From the NCBI GenBank assembly GCA_009780235.1, contig WRAK01000001.1, positions 62,001 to 126,000 on the forward strand: a stretch of DNA of 64,000 nt. Direction: 5' to 3'. A model generated the notes under the pieces. That model ran no database searches. It saw only the letters and a list, made by a program, of their open reading frames with translations, and was not told the DNA's origin. The DNA is from Oscillospiraceae bacterium. GTDB lineage: Bacteria > Bacillota > Clostridia > Oscillospirales > Oscillospiraceae. A program made the translations under genes and the position numbers. This document shows positions 52,652 to 58,872 of the stretch, piece after piece (within the stretch, counting starts at the first letter, position 1; each line of letters starts with the position of its first letter).

Positions 52652-53959
52652 GGGGATAATTGCCCCTAAAAACGCGCCCCCGTCCACATCAACCGCTACT
52701 ACTGGGACACCCAGCGTCTCCGCCAAAGCATCCACGGTCATGTCATCCAAAAATATGCCCTCACCCTCCCGAAACATGGACTTGGGAATGAGCAATCGCG
52801 CACCCAAATCCTTGTCCTTGAGCTGCGCGGCGATATCCTGTCCCGTGACCAAACCTGCCACGGTGACATCATGCCCGAAGAAGTCATTTCGGATGGCGTA
52901 CACGCACCCCTCTATCTTACCACATTTTTCCGCCGCTGTCGCCAGCAAATCTTGTAGAAACGGCGCAGATGCCACTCCGGTAGCAATAGAAAAGGGAAGG
53001 GGGGGATCAATGTAGGGACGGCATCTTGCCGACCGCTCATCTAAGGCATCCAAAAACTCTGCCTCAAACGACCGCATCAAGCCAACCCCATTCTCCAATT
53101 GCGGATACCCCTCATAGGCATCCTCTTCGGGCAAAGGCAGGTCGCCCCGCAGATACAACTCGTCCCCGCAAAAGAAAATCCGACTACCGTACTCGGCGAG
53201 ACACCGCGCAGCAAACGTCTCCACCTGTGCAACCATCTCGCGGGCAAGTTCCGGCGAAACGGGAGCCAGATTATACAAGTCATCCCGATGCGCAGTAAGC
53301 CCCACAGGCACAACAGACACACTCTGCAATCGGGGCCAAAGCCCTGCCAAGTCCGCCATCGACCGCTCCAAAACGGCCCCATCATTTATGCCGGGACACA
53401 GCACAATCTGCGCATTCATGGTAATCCCCGCATCTCGAAACTGCCGCATTACATCCATACACCGCCCCGCCCGCAGGTTCCCCAGCATCATCGTACGAAC
53501 GGCGGGGTCTGTGGCGTGGACGGAAATGTTAATCGGGCTGACCTTGAGCCGCAGCATCCGCGTAAGCTCCGCATCCGTGAGGTTCGTGAGCGAGATGTAG
53601 TTGCTGGTGAGGAAACTCAGCCGAATGTCGTCATCTTTAAAGTAGAGCGTTTCTCGCATCCCCGCAGGGAGTTGGTCGATGAAACAGAAAATACAACGGT
53701 TAGCACATCCCCGCGGCTTGTCCATCAGGTAAGTGGGGAACTGAAGCCCCAAATCCTCGCCATCACCTTTGCGTACAGAAACAATCTTCCATTCGCCATC
53801 TTCCGTTTTGGTTGTAACCATTAGGTCGGCGTCATAGCTGTGGAATTGATAATCCAGCACGTCCTTGATGGGTGTGCCGTTGATGGCCGCCAGCATTTCA
53901 CCGGGCGAAATTTTCCCCGCCGCCGGGGAATTTGGGCTTATGCTTATGATTTCGGTCAC
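52646..53959 (-). CDS. DUF512 radical-SAM-like PDZ protein
   Basis: 437 aa. An N-terminal PDZ-like segment (about 5-45, ISPNSPAAGKI..GEMLAAINGTPI) is followed by a radical-SAM-type cysteine cluster, CANRCIFCFIDQLP, and the DUF512 C-terminal half. The family usually sits beside der in Clostridia, as here. Its reaction is not established. The start is a GTG at 53959 behind AGGAGG. Residues coded by about 53010-53042 (SARCRPYIDPP) are a palindromic-element copy, in frame. It lies downstream of rpmF after a terminator. Confidence 0.93.
   Translation of the reverse strand: MTEIISISPNSPAAGKISPGEMLAAINGTPIKDVLDYQFHSYDADLMVTTKTEDGEWKIVSVRKGDGEDLGLQFPTYLMDKPRGCANRCIFCFIDQLPAGMRETLYFKDDDIRLSFLTSNYISLTNLTDAELTRMLRLKVSPINISVHATDPAVRTMMLGNLRAGRCMDVMRQFRDAGITMNAQIVLCPGINDGAVLERSMADLAGLWPRLQSVSVVPVGLTAHRDDLYNLAPVSPELAREMVAQVETFAARCLAEYGSRIFFCGDELYLRGDLPLPEEDAYEGYPQLENGVGLMRSFEAEFLDALDERSARCRPYIDPPLPFSIATGVASAPFLQDLLATAAEKCGKIEGCVYAIRNDFFGHDVTVAGLVTGQDIAAQLKDKDLGARLLIPKSMFREGEGIFLDDMTVDALAETLGVPVVAVDVDGGAFLGAIIPL
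53008..53044. repeat. Palindromic element inside the DUF512 gene
   Basis: AATGTAGGGACGGCATCTTG then CCGACCGCTC. It matches the TGTAGGGGCGGCATCCTGCC type with a few changes, read in the minus frame as SARCRPYIDP. Confidence 0.7.
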
Positions 53960-53987
53960 GGAGTTCGCCTCCTACTCCAACATAACA

Positions 53988-54014
53988 AAAGAGGGGGCAC
54001 GGATGCCCCCTCTT
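53988..54014 (-). terminator. Terminator after rpmF
   Basis: Minus strand: AGAGGGGGCA, TCCG loop, TGCCCCCTCT, then TTTG. It lies just past the rpmF stop. Confidence 0.85.
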
Positions 54015-54020
54015 TTCCGC

Positions 54021-54209
54021 TTAGTCTGCGTCTTTCACAGATATCACTTCTCTGTCCTTGTACGTACCGCAAGCTCTGCAAGCCCGGTGGGGCAAGCGAT
54101 AAGCGTCGCACTTGGGACAGGTCAGGATATTGGGCGTAGCCAGTTTCCAATGGGAACTGCGCCGCTTGTCTCTTCTCTGTCTCGATACCTTACTTTTTGG
54201 GACCGCCAT
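54021..54209 (-). CDS. rpmF: 50S ribosomal protein L32
   Basis: 62-aa ribosomal protein with the family start MAVPKSKVSRQRRDKRRS. Zinc ribbon cysteines appear as CPKC and C-x-x-C in RACRACG. AAGGAGGTG precedes the ATG. Pairing with the DUF177 gene upstream is the normal bacterial arrangement. Confidence 0.97.
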   Translation of the reverse strand: MAVPKSKVSRQRRDKRRSSHWKLATPNILTCPKCDAYRLPHRACRACGTYKDREVISVKDAD

Positions 54210-54251
54210 AATGACACCTCCTTGGCGTTGCTGCTTGCAGCATTGTGTGAT

Positions 54252-54734
54252 TTATTCCAATAACTGCTGCAGTGCAGCCAGTCTGGGGTCGACGTCTCGT
54301 TTGCAGGCACAAGGCCCGTCGTTCAAATTCGCACCGCAGGAGATACAAAGCCCCGCGCAGCTCTCGTCGCATACAATCTTGCTCTCCATGTCTAAGAGAA
54401 AGACCGTGGTGAAAATCTCGTCCAAATCCACCGACCCGCCTTCTAGGAGGAAGATGTCGGGGTTCTCCTCGTTCGTCAGCGTCTCCGCTAAATAGGCGGT
54501 GACGGGCAAAATTTTCTCGGCCTCGAATGAAGCCATACATCGATCGCAAGTACAGACCATGGGCACCCGAATCTCGCCCCGCAGTTCCAATGCACCGGCT
54601 ACGTTTACCACATACCCGGACGCAGAAGCCGACCCGCACATCGTGCAAGCGGCCAAATCGGGGAGGGTGAGAGAGAAGTCAAACGGCTTCCTCGCCCCCG
54701 GGATTCCTATAATGTCGTTGAGATTCAAACGCAT
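54252..54734 (-). CDS. DUF177 (YceD-like) protein
   Basis: 160 aa, member of the YceD/DUF177 family linked to 23S rRNA stability and processing. Cysteine pairs CTCDRC and CDESCAGLCISCG are typical of Bacillota members. First gene of the promoter at 54767-54795 and 42 nt ahead of rpmF, its usual partner. Confidence 0.93.
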   Translation of the reverse strand: MRLNLNDIIGIPGARKPFDFSLTLPDLAACTMCGSASASGYVVNVAGALELRGEIRVPMVCTCDRCMASFEAEKILPVTAYLAETLTNEENPDIFLLEGGSVDLDEIFTTVFLLDMESKIVCDESCAGLCISCGANLNDGPCACKRDVDPRLAALQQLLE

Positions 54735-54766
54735 AATGACCCTGCCTCACTAATTGACACTATGAC

Positions 54767-54795
54767 ATTATAGTAGAAATTGACGCGGTTGTCAA
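54767..54795 (-). promoter_or_regulatory. Consensus promoter of the DUF177-rpmF operon
   Basis: Minus strand: TTGACA (54790-54795), 17-bp spacer, TATAAT (54767-54772). Both boxes are perfect, as expected for a ribosomal-protein operon. Confidence 0.92.
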
Positions 54796-54814
54796 ATACT
54801 TTTTCTTAGAGGGT

Positions 54815-54900
54815 GCTGCAAAAATTATGATTTTTCTGTTTTCTCCCATGCTTACCGCGGGGAGAAAACATATCTCTTCCTTTTTTGCAACATCACTTCT
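54815..54900. repeat. Inverted repeat upstream of tRNA-Ser
   Basis: GTGCTGCAAAAA at the left pairs imperfectly with TTTTTTGCAACATCAC at the right. Inside is TTTTCTCCC / GGGGAGAAAA. It resembles the hairpins at 2936 and about 30215. Confidence 0.55.
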
Positions 54901-54911
54901 TATTTTCCCTC

Positions 54912-54940
54912 TTGATTTTCTGTTCTATTTTTGCTAACAT
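54912..54940 (+). promoter_or_regulatory. Promoter of tRNA-Ser
   Basis: TTGATT (54912-54917), 17-bp spacer, TAACAT (54935-54940), about 17 nt before the mature tRNA. Confidence 0.6.
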
Positions 54941-54956
54941 AGCAGAGAATCGATGC

Positions 54957-55045
54957 GGAAGCGTATCGAAGTGGTCATAACGAGCCGCACTCGAAATGCG
55001 GTAGCCCGCAAGGGCTCGTGGGTTCGAATCCCACCGCTTCCGCCA
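54957..55045 (+). tRNA. tRNA-Ser (anticodon CGA)
   Basis: Acceptor GGAAGCG / CGCTTCC, discriminator G and an encoded CCA. Anticodon stem CCGCA / TGCGG with loop CTCGAAA (anticodon CGA, reads UCG). A long variable arm (AGCCC..GGGCT) marks the serine class. T arm GTGGG-TTCGAAT-CCCAC. 89 nt with CCA. Confidence 0.96.
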
Positions 55046-55055
55046 GAAGTATGGC

Positions 55056-55088
55056 AAGCCCACGCTAAAAATTAGCGTGGGCTTTGTC
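55056..55088 (+). terminator. Terminator after tRNA-Ser
   Basis: AAGCCCACGCTAA (55056-55068) / TTAGCGTGGGCTT (55072-55084), then TTG. A 13-bp stem. Confidence 0.8.
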
Positions 55089-55122
55089 ACGTTCAGATAT
55101 ATCAGCTTATTACACGGCGACA

Positions 55123-55499
55123 CTATACACTCCCTAGCACTACGGCTTTCCAAACAATCTCAACCCGGCTATCAGGATAAACACAAACCTTGTCAATATA
55201 TGTGTCCACCATAGAAGAAGATAACCCGGTAGCCGCAAAAACCGTGATGCGCTTAATATCACCCGGTACCACTTGCTCAAGAAAGTCCGTGCGGATATGA
55301 TGAGTGGCATCACATGGTCCTCGTTCCTTGCCACGATTGTTGTAAGTGGACAGTTAAAATAAGTGAGGCTGTGGTTCTTTTGGTTAAAGTGGAACGCCAG
55401 ATTCCCGCCACAAGTTGAGCAGACGAGCAGACCTGCAAACATATTTTTTTCACTTTTCACGGTCTGTCGCACACGGGTTTTTCCATAGTGCTTTTGCAC
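55123..55499 (-). pseudogene. Large serine recombinase C-terminal remnant (frameshifted)
   Basis: One frame reads NMFAGLLVCSTCGG and SLTYFNC, the zinc-ribbon start of a Tn1549/Tn916-family-like large serine recombinase. After a frameshift another frame continues YNNRGKERGPCDATHHIRT and DFLEQVV, and ends with VDTYIDKVCVYPDSRVEIVW, the usual C-terminus. The long coiled middle is deleted and the catalytic N-terminal domain is absent. The stop is at 55123-55125. It lies 80 nt after tRNA-Ser, a usual landing place for integrative elements. Confidence 0.75.
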
Positions 55500-55500
55500 C

Positions 55501-55655
55501 CGCTGCCATCTCCATGGTATTAATCATTTTCACCAATGTGTTCATGTTGTGCTCGTGCGGTGGCACCTCGTACCAAATATATCTGATAAGAGCCGTCACA
55601 AATTTGAGGATATCTTTCTCCGACCGAATATACGCAAAAGGGTTTAACCTTTGTC
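55501..55655 (-). pseudogene. VirD4/TraG-like conjugation protein fragment
   Basis: On the minus strand a short frame reads NPFAYIRSEKDILKFVTALI then IRYIWYEVPPHEHNMNTLV and KMINTMEM. It resembles the VirD4-like coupling protein of Clostridial conjugative elements, with an internal stretch missing and stops on both sides. It is fused by deletion to the recombinase remnant. Confidence 0.55.
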
Positions 55656-55717
55656 AAGGATTTTCAGAAAATTATTTTGGTTGAAAACGAAAAAAAGCCA
55701 CTATTACTGGATTATCC

Positions 55718-55752
55718 CAAAACACTCCGTTCATAAGCGGAGTGTTTTTACA
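55718..55752. terminator. Terminator-like hairpin
   Basis: AAACACTCCG (55720-55729) / CGGAGTGTTT (55738-55747) with T-run on the plus side and a shorter one on the minus side. It separates the element scar from the merR promoter. Confidence 0.7.
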
Positions 55753-55777
55753 TTGAGGAAAAACTTTCAAAAACCTA

Positions 55778-55808
55778 TTGACCCTAACCTTACGTCATGG
55801 TTTATGAT
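55778..55808 (+). promoter_or_regulatory. MerR-type promoter, distal copy
   Basis: TTGACC (55778-55783), 19-bp spacer, TATGAT (55803-55808). The spacer begins with the same CCCTAAC motif as the proximal operator but its right arm has decayed. Confidence 0.6.
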
Positions 55809-55874
55809 ATAATTATGGTTTAAGGATAGCGCGGCTTCATTCTAAAGTTTCCAAAAATATTTTTCAAAAAAGTC

Positions 55875-55905
55875 TTGAGCCTGACCCTACGTTAGGGTCT
55901 ATACT
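55875..55905 (+). promoter_or_regulatory. MerR-type promoter with dyad operator
   Basis: TTGAGC (55875-55880), 19-bp spacer, TATACT (55900-55905). The spacer holds the perfect dyad GACCCTA-CGT-TAGGGTC (55883-55899). A 19-bp spacer with a centred dyad is the hallmark of MerR-family activation by DNA twisting. Confidence 0.85.
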
Positions 55906-55927
55906 ATAAATCAAGGAGGTCATGAAG

Positions 55928-56740
55928 ATGGACAAATACAAGGCTATACCCGAAGGATACATGACTGTAGGGCAGCTGGCAAAGAAAATGGGCATAACCG
56001 TGCGAGCTTTGCACCATTATGACAAGCAAGGACTGCTCTCGCCGTCGGGCGAAAGCGAAGGCGGCTATAGACTATACAGCGACAAGGATATAGTGATTCT
56101 GCACCAAATATTGGCTATGAAACACTTGGGCTTCTCGCTGGAGGATATAAAAACCCATCTTGTGTCATTAGATACACCTAACGACGTTGCAAAGGCACTT
56201 GCGGAACACGCCGCCGCTATACGCAGTAAATTAGAGTCGCTAACCAATACGTTAGTAGCGGTTGAGGTGCTTAAAGAAGAAGTTATGAGGATGCAGTCGG
56301 TTGATTTTAAGAAGTACGCTGACATCGTGGCTCAACTACAAATGAAACATGAGCATTACTGGACTATCAAGCACTTTGACAGCGATGTGTTAGACGGTAT
56401 ACGCTCAAAAGTCGCCTATAGTCCTGATGGCTTTGCCGGAATTTTCGAGCCGCTTAGAAAACTTCAACTTGAAGCGATAGATATGCACGAAGCAGGTATA
56501 GCCCCCGATAGCGAGAAAGGACAAGACCTTGCGAGTAGGCTTTGGGGCGAAATTCAAAAAATCACAGGCGGAGATGCAGAGATGCTTGCAAAATTCGAAG
56601 AGTCTTTGACAAAGATGGGCGAGGACGAAGAAGGTCTTGCCACTATGGATGAAGCCGAAAAAGAAAAACTCATGATTGCAAGTGATTATATGCACCAAGT
56701 ATTAGTGATTTATTTAGCTAAAAATGAAGGAGGCAATTAA
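55928..56740 (+). CDS. MerR family transcriptional regulator
   Basis: 270 aa. N-terminal MerR winged helix (about 12-80: MTVGQLAKKMGITVRALHHY, GGYRLYSDKDI), a dimerising helix (about 85-125) and a C-terminal part of about 140 aa that may bind a drug-like ligand. GGAGG lies 8 nt before the ATG at 55928; the ATG at 55922 is too close to it. It probably controls its own operon through the dyad at 55883-55899. The gene is AT-rich compared with the housekeeping genes, which suggests transfer. Confidence 0.9.
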   Translation: MDKYKAIPEGYMTVGQLAKKMGITVRALHHYDKQGLLSPSGESEGGYRLYSDKDIVILHQILAMKHLGFSLEDIKTHLVSLDTPNDVAKALAEHAAAIRSKLESLTNTLVAVEVLKEEVMRMQSVDFKKYADIVAQLQMKHEHYWTIKHFDSDVLDGIRSKVAYSPDGFAGIFEPLRKLQLEAIDMHEAGIAPDSEKGQDLASRLWGEIQKITGGDAEMLAKFEESLTKMGEDEEGLATMDEAEKEKLMIASDYMHQVLVIYLAKNEGGN

Positions 56741-56741
56741 A

Positions 56742-58163
56742 ATGGAAGATAGGAATTTATCAGTAACGCCGGAAGCATCAAAAGAAGAATCGCAACTGGA
56801 TAAGCCGATAACAGGCGGACTTATCATGAAATTTGCACTTCCCACGATTTTCGCAATCTTAGTATTGCACACATTCGCTATTGTAGACGGCATATTTGCC
56901 ATGCGCGCCCTTGGCATGGAGTCTATGGCAGCGATAGCCATATTTACGCCATTATTTACGATTGTTATGGCAGTAGGAATGTTTTTCGCTGCAGGCGGTA
57001 GTGCAGTTATCGTAAAAAAACTAGGCGAAGGCAAACCAGATGAAGCAAGACAAAACTATACATTTATAAGCATTTTGTCCAGTATTATCATGTTAGTCCT
57101 ATCAGCTTTAATAGCAATATTTCCAAGTGCCGTACTTGGCATCTTAGGTGCGAACTACGAGATATATGACCTTGCAACAACCTATTTGCGTATTGCAGTA
57201 TGGGCGTTCCCATTCATGGCGGTAGGGCAAGTATTTAACGCTTTTTTGATTGCAGACGGCAAGCCAGGGCTTGGCATGGGTATCAGTATTTTTGGTACGA
57301 TTATCGGTGCGGCAGGCAATTATGTAGTGCTATTTGTTTTTGATATGGGCATCTATGCTCTGGCATGGACAACGATTCTCGGTACAGGCATCACAACCAT
57401 ATGGTATTTCATCGTGTTCTTGCGCAACAAGACGGGCAACTTCCGCTTTGCAAAACCGTCAATTGACGGCATAACTTTTGGCTTGCTCCTCATAAATGGT
57501 TTCTCGGTAGGCGCACCCGTGGCGGCCGGCTCAATTATGATGACTGTTCAAAACAATATACTTGTAGGTTTGCCCGGTATAGGCGCAATGGGTATTGCTA
57601 TAGCAGGTATGGTTATGGGTTTGCAGGGTATGCTTGGGCAGGTGTATTTCGGTTATTTGCAAGGCATAGGCGGCTTGCTATCCTTTAATAACGGCAAGAA
57701 AAACTACGACAGGCTGAAGCAACTATTTAAGAAAAGTCTTGCTATAATTGCCGTGTTGTCCTTCGTGCTTTTGGCAATAGCCGTTTTATTGGCCGAGCCT
57801 TTGATGCGCATATACCTGCCGTCGCTTACAGACCCAGGGGAAATCTTTATGCGTGAGCTTGCTGTGAGAGGACTTCGCATTGTATCGATTGGTTTTGTCG
57901 TGGTGGGCTTCAATTCACTTTTTACAGGGATTTTTACAGCTCTGTCTAAGGGGCATATATCTACAGTTCTCTCGCTCACATTTATACTTGCGTTTAATAC
58001 GCCGCTCATTATTTTGCTACCACGCTGGTTTGATATGGATGGCGTGTGGATGGCATTGCCAATAGCAGTCGGACTTGCGTTCATTATGTCCACGGCGGCT
58101 GTGTTAATCTTCGGCAAGAAATATAAATTTTTAGGAAAAGAAGAAGGGGGTATTCACGCATGA
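56742..58163 (+). CDS. MATE family efflux transporter
   Basis: 473-aa multidrug/toxin extrusion transporter, two bundles of six helices. The N-terminal half opens ITGGLIMKFALPTIFA, and the second half repeats the pattern from about residue 235. GGAGG 8 nt before the ATG at 56742, one nucleotide past the merR stop. It likely exports the compound that the MerR protein senses. Confidence 0.93.
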   Translation: MEDRNLSVTPEASKEESQLDKPITGGLIMKFALPTIFAILVLHTFAIVDGIFAMRALGMESMAAIAIFTPLFTIVMAVGMFFAAGGSAVIVKKLGEGKPDEARQNYTFISILSSIIMLVLSALIAIFPSAVLGILGANYEIYDLATTYLRIAVWAFPFMAVGQVFNAFLIADGKPGLGMGISIFGTIIGAAGNYVVLFVFDMGIYALAWTTILGTGITTIWYFIVFLRNKTGNFRFAKPSIDGITFGLLLINGFSVGAPVAAGSIMMTVQNNILVGLPGIGAMGIAIAGMVMGLQGMLGQVYFGYLQGIGGLLSFNNGKKNYDRLKQLFKKSLAIIAVLSFVLLAIAVLLAEPLMRIYLPSLTDPGEIFMRELAVRGLRIVSIGFVVVGFNSLFTGIFTALSKGHISTVLSLTFILAFNTPLIILLPRWFDMDGVWMALPIAVGLAFIMSTAAVLIFGKKYKFLGKEEGGIHA

Positions 58164-58501
58164 CAAACGGAAACCAAAACTCATTAAAAGAGGGTTCGGC
58201 TATAGACAAAAGGCTGATGAAACAGGCAAGAGAGCGGGTCGAAACAAGGGGATTTCTCAAATGGATGCTCGGGCTTGGTGCTCTGATAAGCATTTGTAAA
58301 ACTATCCTGTGGTTTGTTATTGGCAACGGCGAGAGATTCTGGCCGGGGCATTTCATGGCAGGTTGGGCGTTTATGATGATTATTCTTCTCATCGTATTTG
58401 CACCAACGCTGTTAAGTAGAAGCAGTAGCAACCGCAACAAAAATGATACCAAAATTATGGATGAGTATGAGAAACTGAAAAGAGAACTGGAAATTACTTA
58501 A
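58160..58501 (+). CDS. Small unknown membrane protein of the MATE operon
   Basis: 113 aa with two hydrophobic segments (about 33-52 and 63-85) between polar ends. The C-terminus is a charged helix (KIMDEYEKLKRELEIT). Its ATG overlaps the MATE stop by 4 nt, so it is the third gene of the operon. Not recognised. Confidence 0.8.
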   Translation: MTNGNQNSLKEGSAIDKRLMKQARERVETRGFLKWMLGLGALISICKTILWFVIGNGERFWPGHFMAGWAFMMIILLIVFAPTLLSRSSSNRNKNDTKIMDEYEKLKRELEIT

Positions 58502-58776
58502 TTGGATTCGTATTAAAAAGAACTGCAAAACAGCCGTCAACTGTATGCTATTGACGGCTGTTTTGTTTATTTAAGCTCTATCTCGCTACCTCTTGAGTTC
58601 TTGTCGGCAGTACCCTTTGCGGCTCATCATGCCCTAGTGTTTGCAGGGGTTGCAGTAGAATCCCCTAAGACCCCCCGCACCAAGATAAATACGCCAAGCC
58701 TGCACCGGGAAAATCCGGGCGCAGGCTTTGGCTTTACAGGGGGGCGATTACAAGCGTGGTTGCAAGTCCAAAAAAT
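58502..58776. other. Intergenic stretch with a second strong hairpin
   Basis: After the MATE operon terminator there is no clear gene. A stem GCCAAGCCTGC (58693-58703) / GCAGGCTTTGGC (58721-58732) with an inner CCGG..CCGG may be another terminator for an unknown upstream transcript. Confidence 0.5.
58526..58568 (+). terminator. Terminator of the MerR-MATE operon
   Basis: AAACAGCCGTCAA (58528-58540) / TTGACGGCTGTTTT (58551-58564), then GTTT. It lies 27 nt past the last stop. Confidence 0.9.
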
Positions 58777-58805
58777 TTGACATACCAAGCTGTCCGTGAT
58801 AAACT
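58777..58805 (+). promoter_or_regulatory. Promoter of the P-type ATPase gene
   Basis: TTGACA (58777-58782), 17-bp spacer, TAAACT (58800-58805), about 65 nt before the start codon. Confidence 0.75.
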
Positions 58806-58872
58806 AACAAAGTTGTGCAGACTAATGAAAAAAGAGTGTGCAACCATTTTTCAGTAAGGGGATAAGAAGGGC

